Origin: Flavobacterium sp. W4I14
GTDB taxonomy: Bacteria; Bacteroidota; Bacteroidia; Sphingobacteriales; Sphingobacteriaceae
Length of the DNA: 64,000 bases
NCBI GenBank assembly: GCA_030817875.1
Contig: JAUSZU010000001.1
Span: forward strand, 496,001 to 560,000
Reading direction: 5' to 3'
Shown here: positions 6,855-15,971 of the stretch, one piece after another
Layout of the letters: each line of letters starts with the position of its first letter
How positions within the stretch are numbered: the stretch's first letter is position 1
The notes under the pieces: generated by a model
What the model was told of the DNA's origin: nothing
The model's database searches: none
What the model saw: only the letters and a program-made list of their open reading frames with translations
Position numbers and translations under genes: made by a program

Positions 6855-9680
6855 TTGAGAGTCTGTACTGTATTTTTAGTTATATGTTTTTGTCTGTCTG
6901 TGCTTGGCTTAAATGCACAAGTACAACCTGCTGAAATAGAAAAATATTTTGAAAAATATATTTCCAAAACTGGCAATTCGCAAAAATTAAGTAACGAAGC
7001 GCTCATTTTGGTCCGGTTCAATCATACGTTAACGGCTACCGAAATCCAATTATTGAATCCTAAAAAGAAGCTTGCTGGCGATTATTTTATTGTCGAAAAA
7101 TTGCCTGTCTCCAGCCTCTCTAATCATGTAATTTATCAAGAAAAAGCTAACGGACTATGGAAGGCCAGCGATCGGTTAATCAAAGTGCTTACTAAGGCCA
7201 CAAAAAAGAATGATTCCATTCTGGTTAGGTTATCCTTTAAAAATATAAATGCTTTACCTGGTTCAGCTAAAAACTTAAGCATTAAATTAATAGATCATAT
7301 CAACAACGTGGTTATGGTTTATATTTTGCCGGCTGATTTAATGTTGATATTGGAGCTCGATGATATTTTATACGCCGATGTTTTGCCGGTAGCTAAAGAG
7401 GAAGTAGTCATCAATGGACTGGATCTCGGCTTAAACCAAATTTCTAATGCCCACAGTCTTTTCCCTGGTATCGATGGTGCAGGGGTAAATGTTTCCTTTA
7501 AAGAAGGCATGTACGATGCAACCGATCTTGATCTGTTAGGTAAAACGCTACCCGGCGCGATTGTCGGTAAAACACCAACTTCCCACGCTACCACTATGGC
7601 CACTTTGGCATTAGGAAACGGCAATTCATTTATCCGTGGTTTAGGTGCCGCGCCTAAATCCAAATTGGCATATTCTGATTTTTCTAACCTAATGCCGGAT
7701 TTGATTACTGATTTAAACCGGCTTCAGATTAAAGTTCAAAACCATTCGTATGGTACCGATATAGACAATGACTACGGAATGGAAGCAGCAGCATACGATA
7801 AACAGATTTACGAAACCGATACTTTGATCCATGTTTTTTCTGCCGGAAATAAAGGAACAACAACACCATCAGTTGGTTTTTATCAAGGGATAACCGCCAG
7901 AGCCAATTTAACAGGCAATTTTAAACAGGCTAAAAATTTATTGGTGATAGGAGGGATTAATAGAGAAAATATTTCTGAAAATCAGAGCAGCAAGGGTCCT
8001 GCCTATGATGGACGCGTAAAACCGGAACTTGTTGCCTTGGGTGAGGACGGAACATCGGGCTCTGCAGCAATTTCCAGTGGATCAATTGCTTTGTTAGAAC
8101 AGTTTTATCAGCAGAAATATAAAAAAGCGGCTTCTGCTTCATTAATCAGAGCAACATTAATTAATTCGGCTGATGATTTGGGAACACCACAGGTTGATTT
8201 TTTATATGGCTATGGAAAATTGAATGTAGCCCAATCGTTAAAAACTTTAGATGAAAACAGGGCGTCTTTGTACGAAGTGACCAAAAAACAGGATTTGCTT
8301 ATTCCCTTGGCAATTCCAGCTAATGTAGCTGAAGTGAAACTGACCATTACCTGGAACGATCCTCCTGCTGTAGTAAATGCAGCACAAAGTCTAGTTAATG
8401 GATTGGATTTAAGCCTCGAAAATCCTACTGGAAATTTAACACTGCCCTGGGTGTTAAGCAGCTTTCCGCATTTAGATTCCCTCTCAAAGCCAGCGGTGCG
8501 TAAAGCCGACGTTATCAATACCATTCAGCAGGTTAGCCTCGATAACCCCTCAGCTGGCGCTTATAAGATTCATGTTAAGGGTAACAGGATTACACAGGGC
8601 AATAACCAGCGCTTTGCAATGGCTTATCGTTATACATTCAAAAACACTTTTTCTTTCATCAATCCTGAAAAAAACGAATACTTTTTTGCCAATGAACAAA
8701 ATTACATCAGGTGGGAAAATACCTACACCAGTAAAACCGGAAACTTATCGGTGAGCTATGATGAAGGGGCTACATGGAAATCAATTGCTTCGGGGATAGA
8801 TTTAAGTAAAGGTTTTTACAATTGGAATACGCCAGATTTGTTTGCTAAAGCAATGATAAAAATGGAAATGGAGGGGAATGTAATATTGAGCCAATCATTT
8901 ACGATTTCTAGTCCGAGGACAATGAAAGTTGGCTATGTATGTAAAGACGGCGCTGTGCTTAACTGGGATCCACAGCCTGGTGCAAAAGATTATACTTTGT
9001 ACAATATCGTAGATAATATTCTTTCTCCGGTGCTAACCCTTACTGATACTATAGTTAAGCTTGATGCAAGCAAGATTAATAGTAAATATTTTGCGGTAGC
9101 AGCTAACGGGATAGATTTTACAGGTTTAAAAAGTTATACAATCGATTATACGCAGCAGGGAATTGCCTGTTATGTAAAGAGTTTATTTGCTTTAGTGGCC
9201 GATGAGAACCGGATAAGGGTTGATCTGATAATTGGTAGTACTTTGGATTTAAAGAATATCATTTGGGAAAAACAGACCGGGCCAAATACTTTTAGTGTTT
9301 TACAGCAGACCAAGCCAGTTTCAAATCAACTCGATTATGCAATTTTTGATGAAAAGCCAAAAGCTGGAATCCAGTTTTACCGCGTTACTTTTGAAACAGC
9401 CAATGGCCAGGTGCAGAGTGATCTGGTTTCGGTGGTGTTTCTTAAGGACAATGAATTTTCTTTCTTTCCCAATCCGGTAGCAGATTATTTAACCATTCTG
9501 AGCGGATCGTTCGAAGATTATAGCCTATCTATCTTTAATATATTAGGACAGAAGGTTTTTGAAGAAAAGGCCACAAGTTCTAACAAATTTGCCCTTAATT
9601 CATTATCAACAGGTGTTTATGTAGGTGTGATCAATAAAAATGGGCAGCAGTTAAAGAAATTTAAGCTGATTAAGCAATAG
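6855..9680 (+). CDS. Subtilisin-like S8 peptidase with T9SS C-terminal sorting domain
   Basis: 941 aa if the TTG at 6855 is used. A stop codon lies two codons upstream, and TTG gives a compact signal peptide (MRVCTVFLVICFCLSVLGLNA), so I take it as the start. The S8 domain spans about 190-470: His in SHATTMA, oxyanion Asn in SAGN, Ser in GTSGSAA. The canonical Asp (DTG) region reads VSFKEG, so the Asp is absent. Beta-rich modules follow, then a type A sorting domain at the end (SFFPNPVADYL ... LSTGVYVGVI), the signal for outer-membrane passage by T9SS and cell-surface attachment or release. Divergent from the M57-like gene. Confidence 0.9.
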   Translation: MRVCTVFLVICFCLSVLGLNAQVQPAEIEKYFEKYISKTGNSQKLSNEALILVRFNHTLTATEIQLLNPKKKLAGDYFIVEKLPVSSLSNHVIYQEKANGLWKASDRLIKVLTKATKKNDSILVRLSFKNINALPGSAKNLSIKLIDHINNVVMVYILPADLMLILELDDILYADVLPVAKEEVVINGLDLGLNQISNAHSLFPGIDGAGVNVSFKEGMYDATDLDLLGKTLPGAIVGKTPTSHATTMATLALGNGNSFIRGLGAAPKSKLAYSDFSNLMPDLITDLNRLQIKVQNHSYGTDIDNDYGMEAAAYDKQIYETDTLIHVFSAGNKGTTTPSVGFYQGITARANLTGNFKQAKNLLVIGGINRENISENQSSKGPAYDGRVKPELVALGEDGTSGSAAISSGSIALLEQFYQQKYKKAASASLIRATLINSADDLGTPQVDFLYGYGKLNVAQSLKTLDENRASLYEVTKKQDLLIPLAIPANVAEVKLTITWNDPPAVVNAAQSLVNGLDLSLENPTGNLTLPWVLSSFPHLDSLSKPAVRKADVINTIQQVSLDNPSAGAYKIHVKGNRITQGNNQRFAMAYRYTFKNTFSFINPEKNEYFFANEQNYIRWENTYTSKTGNLSVSYDEGATWKSIASGIDLSKGFYNWNTPDLFAKAMIKMEMEGNVILSQSFTISSPRTMKVGYVCKDGAVLNWDPQPGAKDYTLYNIVDNILSPVLTLTDTIVKLDASKINSKYFAVAANGIDFTGLKSYTIDYTQQGIACYVKSLFALVADENRIRVDLIIGSTLDLKNIIWEKQTGPNTFSVLQQTKPVSNQLDYAIFDEKPKAGIQFYRVTFETANGQVQSDLVSVVFLKDNEFSFFPNPVADYLTILSGSFEDYSLSIFNILGQKVFEEKATSSNKFALNSLSTGVYVGVINKNGQQLKKFKLIKQ

Positions 9681-9778
9681 ATGCTCTATAAAAAAACACT
9701 ATTTTAAGATGGGAATATCGTTTCTTTAGTAATTCTTACATCCTTTTCAAGCATAAAAGCTTAAAATCATAAGTTTAA

Positions 9779-10243
9779 TTATTTGTTTTTTCTTAAAAAT
9801 AGGTATCTCATTGGTATTGCATTGTTGTTTTTTCTAATAGGCACGTCACGATCTCCTATGATTAGTGAATCTTTGGTTAATCTTATTATTTCTGATGTTT
9901 TTTGTGCCTCTTTACTTGAGTCAATAAAAAAAACTCGGTTTCGGAGCCATTTACCCGCTGCAGAATTATAAGTTTTAATTAGGTATGGATCTGGAATAAG
10001 ATCGTCGGGACCACATACAAAATATTTTAAATAAGTAACCTCACGTAAATCTTCAGGTTTAATAGCATTATCTGTAAAGCCCTGTTTCTTTACTAATATC
10101 CAGGTGCCAATCAAATTGTTTCGGATATTTTTGGTTCCGTCATCTTCGGATATAATTGTTGAAATGATACGACCGTAATTGTAAATAAATAATAATATCA
10201 AAAGAGCAAGCAATGGGTAGATGATATTTTTAGCTATTTGCAT
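9779..10243 (-). CDS. Uncharacterised membrane-anchored protein
   Basis: 154 aa, not recognised. One N-terminal membrane segment (about residues 8-29, LLALLILLFIYNYG) is followed by a soluble domain of ~120 residues containing NLIGTWILVK, a start motif seen in lipocalin-like and META-like domains of Bacteroidota. It ends in a basic tail (RKNK). It stands alone between the subtilase and the M28 gene. Function unknown; the lipocalin suggestion rests on this one motif. Confidence 0.65.
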   Translation of the reverse strand: MQIAKNIIYPLLALLILLFIYNYGRIISTIISEDDGTKNIRNNLIGTWILVKKQGFTDNAIKPEDLREVTYLKYFVCGPDDLIPDPYLIKTYNSAAGKWLRNRVFFIDSSKEAQKTSEIIRLTKDSLIIGDRDVPIRKNNNAIPMRYLFLRKNK

Positions 10244-10607
10244 GTTTAAATTGATATTGCTTGTATTATTATACTTGGTTTGACTTATATTTTTTTCTAA
10301 TTAACAAATAATAGTTTATAAATACTTGCTAAATAACATTAGTAGCAATTTATTAATTTTACAAAAATACTGATTTTGTTGATGCTCAATTACGCCGCAT
10401 CATGATAAATTTTGGTTCGTACCATCAATTAGTATGATCTTGGGGCCAACAAAAATCTAGCGCTGTACCTATTTTGGTTGGATAGGACTATCAGAATTCC
10501 GTACGTTGATTTCTTCCAGTAGATTTAAGGTGATAAACACAGATAATTCCTAATTTCTTCGTATTTTTCAGCAAATGTGACTTATTATTGAAAACAATCC
10601 TTTGTAA
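10244..10607. other. Gene-free stretch, no clear element
   Basis: AT-rich DNA between the hypothetical protein and the M28 peptidase. I find no open frame of note, no strong palindrome and no full promoter pair. It should contain the promoters of both divergent genes. Confidence 0.5.
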
Positions 10608-12260
10608 ATGAAAAAACTCCTTCTATTTTCCAGTTGTGCGCTCCTTTTCTTTGGTTCCTGCAAGCAAGGTACAAAAAGCACTGATATTAGTGTAGATTCT
10701 TTAGCCATTAAAGCCATTAACGATTCGAGTTTAACCCATTATCTATCAGTAATTGCGGCTGATAGCTTAGAAGGGCGAAAACCTTTTACCAATGGAGAAA
10801 CCAAAACCATCAATTATCTAAAAAACCAGTTCGAAAAACTGGGCCTGCAGCCGGGCAATGGAGATAGTTTCTTTCAGGAGGTACCCATGGTAGAAATTAA
10901 ATCTGTGCCGGAAGCTAAAATGGTTGTTAAAGGAAAAACAGCATCCTTAATACTCAATTATTTAACCGATTTTGTGGCTGGCACGCGCCGTTTGCAAGAT
11001 GAGGTAAGTATAAGCAACTCACCTTTGGTTTTTGCTGGGTATGGTATTGTTGCACCCGAGTATGGCTGGAACGATTATGCAAACCTTGATGTAAAAGGGA
11101 AAACGGTAGTGGTGTTGATCAATGATCCGGGCTTTGCCGATTCTACCTTGTTTAAAGGTAAAAATATGACTTACTACGGCAGATGGACCTATAAGTTTGA
11201 AGAAGCGGCTAGACAGGGGGCTACAGGGATTATTATTGTTCATGATACCGAGCCAGCAGCTTATCCCTGGACAGTTGTGCGCAGTGGATGGTCGAAATCT
11301 AAACTTACCCTGCAAAGCGAAGACAATGGAATGAGCAGGGCTGTAGTGGAAGGCTGGATTACTTTAGATAAGGCGAAACAGCTATTTGCACTGGATGGTA
11401 AATCTTTCGACCAATTGGCTTTAAGTGCTCGGAAAAAAGGTTTTAAAGCTGTCGATTTAAATATGACCACCTCATTAAAGGTTAAAAATACCATCAAAAA
11501 ATCGGTTACTTATAATGTTCTGGCTAAAATACCAGGCAATAAGCATAAAGACGAAGCTATTATTTATTCGGCACATTGGGATCATTTAGGCGTGGGAGAA
11601 AAAATACAGGGCGATTCTATCTACAATGGGGCGGTTGATAATGCAACTGGCGTAGCTTCTTTATTCGAAATTGCTTCGGCCTTTAAAAAATTGCCTAAAG
11701 CTCCCGGGCGTACCATTTTATTTATTTCTTATACGGCTGAAGAGCAAGGCCTATTGGGTTCTGAATATTATGCCAAACACCCAGCTTTCCCTTTGGCTAA
11801 AACGGTTGCCAATATCAATATGGATATGATGGGTATCGCCGGTAAAACCAAAGATATTGTGGTATACGGCTTTGGTCAGTCAGAATTGGAAGATTATGCT
11901 GCAGCAGCGGCTAAAAAACAGGGGCGGGTAATTGTACCAGATCCTGTTCCATCATCGGGGTTATACTACCGTTCAGATCATTTTAATTTGGCTAAGGTTG
12001 GTGTACCCTCACTGTTTACAGGTTCAGGGGTAGATAACATTAAAAACGGCAGGGAATGGGGATTAAAGCAAGTAGCTGATTTTACCAAATTCCGTTACCA
12101 TTCGCCACAGGATAATTTCGATGCCAAAACATGGGATTTATCGGGTATTATAGAAGATGTAAGAATGCTCTTTGATATGGGGTACCGAATCAGTAATGAA
12201 GATTCCTATCCGAAATGGAAAGACGGATCTGAATTTAAAGCTATTAGAGAAAAGAAGTAA
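10608..12260 (+). CDS. M28 family zinc aminopeptidase lipoprotein with PA domain
   Basis: 550 aa. A lipobox (FFGSC, Cys18) predicts a lipoprotein. Residues ~140-290 form a protease-associated insert (FAGYGIVAPEYGWNDYANLDVKGKTVVVL is typical). The M28 catalytic domain follows with the expected di-zinc ligands: His in SAHWDHLG, Asp in GAVDNATG, Glu-Glu in YTAEEQGLLG, Asp in NINMDMMG and His in YRSDHFN. The family removes N-terminal residues from peptides. Length and motif order are normal. A bidirectional terminator follows. Confidence 0.92.
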   Translation: MKKLLLFSSCALLFFGSCKQGTKSTDISVDSLAIKAINDSSLTHYLSVIAADSLEGRKPFTNGETKTINYLKNQFEKLGLQPGNGDSFFQEVPMVEIKSVPEAKMVVKGKTASLILNYLTDFVAGTRRLQDEVSISNSPLVFAGYGIVAPEYGWNDYANLDVKGKTVVVLINDPGFADSTLFKGKNMTYYGRWTYKFEEAARQGATGIIIVHDTEPAAYPWTVVRSGWSKSKLTLQSEDNGMSRAVVEGWITLDKAKQLFALDGKSFDQLALSARKKGFKAVDLNMTTSLKVKNTIKKSVTYNVLAKIPGNKHKDEAIIYSAHWDHLGVGEKIQGDSIYNGAVDNATGVASLFEIASAFKKLPKAPGRTILFISYTAEEQGLLGSEYYAKHPAFPLAKTVANINMDMMGIAGKTKDIVVYGFGQSELEDYAAAAAKKQGRVIVPDPVPSSGLYYRSDHFNLAKVGVPSLFTGSGVDNIKNGREWGLKQVADFTKFRYHSPQDNFDAKTWDLSGIIEDVRMLFDMGYRISNEDSYPKWKDGSEFKAIREKK

Positions 12261-12267
12261 AACAAAA

Positions 12268-12294
12268 AGCGTCCCGATGGTAAACCGGGACGCT
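12268..12294. terminator. Bidirectional terminator between convergent genes
   Basis: AGCGTCCCG pairs with CGGGACGCT, with A-rich DNA on the left and a short T/A-rich run on the right. It sits between the convergent M28 and beta-barrel genes. Confidence 0.75.
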
Positions 12295-12340
12295 CTTCGA
12301 AAAAAAGTCATTTATTAAATTTCCCTTAAGGGAGAATTAA

Positions 12341-12943
12341 TTAAAAGTAGAACTGTACACCTAATTTTGGTGCGAAAGTATCAGCGTTTAAGCCAAAAGT
12401 ATTGGTTTTAACTTTAGCGCCAGTTCCTTCAGCTTTAACAGTATAGTTGTCGTAGCTTAAACCTTTAACCGAAAGTTCAATACCGATTCTTTTTGTTGGG
12501 AAAAATGCAAATCCTGGAGCAAGTTCTACACCGATTTTAGTAGTAGTACCGGTTTTAACAGCGTTATCACCGTTCGCATCAGTTGTTTTTAACTGACCGA
12601 AAGCCAAAGGCACAGATAATTGTCCGAAGAATTTGAATTGATCAGATAAACCAACATAGTAACGACCGAATGGAGCAACTTTAAAAGCACCATCTTGAGT
12701 TTTCTCGCTTACCTTTTTATCGTATTCATAACCAACACCTGTACCGATTGCAAAATTGTTGCTGATAAAATAACCAACACTTGGTAATACGCTAAAGCTG
12801 AAATCTGCTTTTGGAGCGCCATCTGCTTTTGTAGAGTTTACACCTACGTTACCACCTAACATAAAATTTCCTTTTTCAGTCTGTGCTTGTGCACCATAAA
12901 CTAAACCTGCTACTGCTACTAAAGATAATAATAGTTTTTTCAT
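12341..12943 (-). CDS. Small outer-membrane beta-barrel protein (porin-like)
   Basis: 200 aa with a signal peptide cut near residue 20 (VYGAQAQTEKGN). The mature part is a series of amphipathic strands with a terminal aromatic (VQFYF at the C-terminus), the signature recognised by the BAM machine. It belongs to the broad OmpA/OmpW-like outer membrane beta-barrel family (about eight strands by length). The TEKG motif after the signal also occurs in the protein encoded at 16250-16903, so the two are probably paralogues. Ligand unknown. Confidence 0.85.
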   Translation of the reverse strand: MKKLLLSLVAVAGLVYGAQAQTEKGNFMLGGNVGVNSTKADGAPKADFSFSVLPSVGYFISNNFAIGTGVGYEYDKKVSEKTQDGAFKVAPFGRYYVGLSDQFKFFGQLSVPLAFGQLKTTDANGDNAVKTGTTTKIGVELAPGFAFFPTKRIGIELSVKGLSYDNYTVKAEGTGAKVKTNTFGLNADTFAPKLGVQFYF

Positions 12944-13028
12944 CTTTTTTATTATTTATTTGTTATAAAAATACAGTCAATTTTACTTTTTTAATTTCTG
13001 ACTATATTTGGATAAAAGTCAACACTTG

Positions 13029-13074
13029 TGCCAAAAAACTTTGCCTGCGTCATCAAAAAATCAGTTTTTTGGCA
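13029..13074. promoter_or_regulatory. 12-bp perfect inverted repeat upstream of the beta-barrel gene
   Basis: TGCCAAAAAACT at 13029-13040 and AGTTTTTTGGCA at 13063-13074 form a hairpin with a 22-nt loop, about 90-130 bp upstream of the beta-barrel start. It could be a leader hairpin or an operator. Confidence 0.5.
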
Positions 13075-13135
13075 ACTGCTTAATTGTTAAACAGATATAA
13101 AATTAGTGTTAAGTCAATATTATTTTCGTGTGACT

Positions 13136-13161
13136 AAAAATTAATCGACTGATTAATTTTT
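13136..13161 (-). terminator. AT-rich hairpin downstream of the FMN reductase gene
   Basis: AAAAATTAATC pairs perfectly with GATTAATTTTT across a 4-nt loop. It is downstream of the minus-strand FMN reductase stop (13262) and probably acts as its terminator. Next to it, at 13171-13185, is a separate 15-bp palindrome (CAGATTGACAATCTG), more like a protein-binding site. Confidence 0.45.
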
Positions 13162-13261
13162 TAGACATGACAGATTGACAATCTGACTTTTTTTGTAGAA
13201 ATGTCAGACTTTAAAGCGTCTAAAATGGCAGGTTTTGGAAAGGGATTTTTGCCGTTTTAAA

Positions 13262-13819
13262 TTAAACTTTGCAGGCAGAAATTAAATTTTCTATTTTCTT
13301 TTTAATAATACCGATGGTTTTCTCGTCGGTTAGATTTCCTTCAGCATCAAATTTATTTTGAGCCTGGGCAACTAAAACTTCTGGTTGTAAAACCGGATTC
13401 ATATTCAGGAAGGTAAAAACAGGCAAAAATGCTGTTTGCATTCTCACCGTTCCCCACATGCCCTGTGTTGCACCCATTACTGCAACTGGTTTGTGCATCA
13501 AGGGTGAATCTTTTCCACGGCTGGCCCAGTCAATGGCATTTTTTAATCCGCCTGGAATAGAATAGTTGTATTCGGGAGAAACAATAATAAAAGCGTCTGC
13601 AATGGCCAACGCATCTCTAAATTTCACCACGCTTGCCGGCCTTTCTTCAACTTCGGGTAAATCCAGGTCTGCATTGTAAACAGGGATATCATCGAAAGCT
13701 ATAATTTCGAAAGCAATACCTTGAGGGATTAAACCGCCTGCGACTTTAAGCAGCATGGCATTGTACGATCCTTTTCTTAAACTTCCACATAAGCCAACAA
13801 TTTTTCTGTTCTTTTCCAT
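13262..13819 (-). CDS. NADPH-dependent FMN reductase (flavodoxin-like)
   Basis: 185 aa, the full length of the family. The FMN phosphate loop is GSLRKGSYN (about 12-20), and the flavin-contacting SPEYNYSIPGGLKNAIDW lies near residue 80-97. A second conserved element is VAVMGATQGMWGT. Members reduce FMN or use bound FMN to reduce quinones, azo compounds or chromate with NAD(P)H in the cytosol. It is divergent from an MFS exporter whose start is 103 bp away, so the two may share regulation. Confidence 0.9.
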   Translation of the reverse strand: MEKNRKIVGLCGSLRKGSYNAMLLKVAGGLIPQGIAFEIIAFDDIPVYNADLDLPEVEERPASVVKFRDALAIADAFIIVSPEYNYSIPGGLKNAIDWASRGKDSPLMHKPVAVMGATQGMWGTVRMQTAFLPVFTFLNMNPVLQPEVLVAQAQNKFDAEGNLTDEKTIGIIKKKIENLISACKV

Positions 13820-13896
13820 AGCTATAAAACCAAAACTTTATAAAAATGTTTGGTTTTTGCAAGGACATATCGTTTAGTTTAAAAAATTATAATCAC

Positions 13897-13904
13897 TATT
13901 TTTG
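13897..13904 (+). promoter_or_regulatory. Bacteroidota -7 box for the MFS gene
   Basis: TATTTTTG matches the TAnnTTTG consensus, with a TTTA about 20 nt upstream as a weak -33 element. The ATG at 13923 is 18 nt downstream. Confidence 0.5.
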
Positions 13905-13922
13905 GCGGTATAATTTACCGAT

Positions 13923-15125
13923 ATGACTGAGAATAGCACGACCACTTCCATTATTGAAAAAACCGTTTTCCCAATACTTTTCGCTTTAAGTTTTTCGCAT
14001 TTACTTAATGATACCATACAATCGTTAATCCCTGCAATTTATCCTATCATTAAAACCAGTTATCATTTAAGCTTTTCGCAAATTGGTTTAATTACTTTAA
14101 CCTTTCAATTGGCGGCATCATTATTACAGCCATTTGTGGGTTTATATACAGACAAAAAGCCTCAGCCATATTCGCTGGCTGTAGGGATGGGCTTTACGCT
14201 GATCGGATTAATTTCGCTTTCACAATCGACCCATTTTTACACCATATTGCTTTCTGTATGTTTTATCGGGATAGGTTCTTCTATATTTCACCCGGAGGCA
14301 TCACGTATGGCACACGCCGCATCAGGGGGGAAGAGGGGATTGGCTCAATCTGTTTTTCAGTTAGGAGGTAATGCAGGGAGCTCTTTAGGTCCGTTGTTGG
14401 CTGCCTGGATTATTGTTCCTTATGGACAGTTCAGCGTAATCTGGTTTTCAGTAATTGCACTTTTGGCCATTATTATTTTAACCTATGTTGGCAATTGGTA
14501 CAGGGGATTTATGCTTTCGAGAAGCAAAAAGGTCAATGTTGAAACTGTCGTAAACCAATTTTCAAGAACTAAGGTGATTTTCTCGGTTTGTATTTTACTC
14601 TTGCTGATTTTCTCGAAATATTTCTACATGGCGAGTTTGACCAATTATTTTACTTTTTATCTGATCGATAAATTCCATGTTTCAGTGCAAACCTCGCAGA
14701 TCTATCTATTTGTATTCTTATTTTCGGTAGCTGCCGGAACCTTGTTAGGTGGTCCAATAGGCGATAAAATAGGGCGGAAATACGTAATATGGGCATCCAT
14801 ATTAGGCACCGCTCCATTTGCATTATTATTGCCGCATGCCAACCTGTTTTGGGTAGGTGTACTTATCGTTCCCATCGGGATGATTTTGGCGTCAGCATTT
14901 TCGGCAATTTTAGTTTATGCACAGGAACTGATCCCCGGCAAAGTTGGTTTGGTTGCAGGTTTGTTTTTTGGCTTTGCTTTTGGCATGGGTGGCATCGGAT
15001 CGGCACTATTGGGGAAACTTGCCGATTCTACGAGTATTGAATACGTATTTAATGTTTGTGCATTTCTGCCTTTGATCGGTTTACTAACCGGATTCTTACC
15101 GAACATTGAAACAAAAAAGAAATAA
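13923..15125 (+). CDS. fsr: MFS transporter, fosmidomycin-resistance (Fsr) type
   Basis: 400 aa with about 12 hydrophobic segments. Near the start, FSHLLNDTIQSLIPAIYPIIK and the loop FHPEASRMAH are hallmarks of the fosmidomycin resistance protein family, along with an MFS signature loop between TM2 and TM3 (GLYTDKKPQ). Family members are proton-driven efflux pumps of the inner membrane; E. coli Fsr gives fosmidomycin resistance, but the substrate here is unknown. The C-terminal half is preceded by a cytosolic loop at ~190-215. A strong terminator follows. Symbol given by family similarity only. Confidence 0.87.
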   Translation: MTENSTTTSIIEKTVFPILFALSFSHLLNDTIQSLIPAIYPIIKTSYHLSFSQIGLITLTFQLAASLLQPFVGLYTDKKPQPYSLAVGMGFTLIGLISLSQSTHFYTILLSVCFIGIGSSIFHPEASRMAHAASGGKRGLAQSVFQLGGNAGSSLGPLLAAWIIVPYGQFSVIWFSVIALLAIIILTYVGNWYRGFMLSRSKKVNVETVVNQFSRTKVIFSVCILLLLIFSKYFYMASLTNYFTFYLIDKFHVSVQTSQIYLFVFLFSVAAGTLLGGPIGDKIGRKYVIWASILGTAPFALLLPHANLFWVGVLIVPIGMILASAFSAILVYAQELIPGKVGLVAGLFFGFAFGMGGIGSALLGKLADSTSIEYVFNVCAFLPLIGLLTGFLPNIETKKK

Positions 15126-15129
15126 AAAA

Positions 15130-15156
15130 GCCCATCCCCTTTTATAAAGGATGGGC
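15130..15156. terminator. Bidirectional terminator between convergent genes
   Basis: GCCCATCC pairs with GGATGGGC; A-rich before and T-rich (AAAATTTT) after. Shared by the MFS and beta-barrel genes. Confidence 0.8.
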
Positions 15157-15176
15157 CAAAATTTTAAGCTGAGGGG

Positions 15177-15818
15177 TTAAAAAAGGATATAAATCTTAAA
15201 GCCAAGGTTATTGATAAATCCCTGACTGCTTAAATTGAATGAAGTATATTCGCTTTTGGTAAAAGTGTTATTGGCACTAAGCTCATTTTGTTCTGTTTTG
15301 CCGTAGGCAATATCTGCAGATAATAAACTTGTTTCTAATGCAAATCTTTTAGAAACAAACCAGGTAATGCCACCATAAGCACCAATAGCATATTGGTTGG
15401 AAGTATAACTTGTTACTTGTGGGTAGGTGTTAGTGTATTGGCTGTTACTTTTACTGCGTGTATAGCTGGCTCTTCCACCGGCATAGGCAAATAAGGTTTT
15501 TACAAGAGGGAAATAGTGCTGATAACTTAAGTTGCCACCATAGCTTTTTTGCTCTTGGTTATTCGTATTGTCGTTCGCATAGGTATTTTTATTTATTCCA
15601 TAAGTCAAATCTAACCCAATCTTATTGTTGTCTTTAAAAAAATAGCCATATCCCAATGTAAAAGCATTGTTTTTTACTTTGTTTTCATAATTGTTTCCTG
15701 AGAGTTTGTTTGTGTTAGAATTAACGCCAAAGCTTAAAGCGTTTGTTCCTTTTGTTTGCGCGAAACCGCATAGGGAGATACCCACAGCCATAGCTGTAAC
15801 TAATAATTGTTTTTTCAT
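15177..15818 (-). CDS. Outer-membrane beta-barrel protein
   Basis: 213 aa with a signal peptide (MKKQLLVTAMAVGISLCGFAQ). The mature protein has alternating hydrophobic strands and long Asn/Thr/Ser-rich loops (NDNTNNQEQ, SKSNSQYTNTYPQVTSYTSNQ) and ends in aromatic-rich FKIYILF. This is an eight-strand-type barrel of the Bacteroidota outer membrane beta-barrel family. It is related in layout to the barrels at 12341 and 16250, though loop sequences differ. No partner protein identifies its ligand. Confidence 0.82.
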   Translation of the reverse strand: MKKQLLVTAMAVGISLCGFAQTKGTNALSFGVNSNTNKLSGNNYENKVKNNAFTLGYGYFFKDNNKIGLDLTYGINKNTYANDNTNNQEQKSYGGNLSYQHYFPLVKTLFAYAGGRASYTRSKSNSQYTNTYPQVTSYTSNQYAIGAYGGITWFVSKRFALETSLLSADIAYGKTEQNELSANNTFTKSEYTSFNLSSQGFINNLGFKIYILF

Positions 15819-15919
15819 TTCATTTGTGTTTTTGTGTATTCAATAATAAAATAAAAAAGACATAAAAACTAATTATTTAGTTGATTTGTTTTTAAATCAT
15901 TGTAAATCAGTAAATAAAA

Positions 15920-15944
15920 AAAATCCAGCCTAAATATTAGGCTG
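15920..15944 (-). terminator. Terminator after the 88-aa gene
   Basis: CAGCCTAA pairs with TTAGGCTG; on the minus strand it is followed by a run of eight T (GGATTTTTTTT). It lies about 28 bases past the stop at 15972. Confidence 0.75.
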
Positions 15945-15971
15945 AATTCCATGGTTTACTAGGTTATAAAA

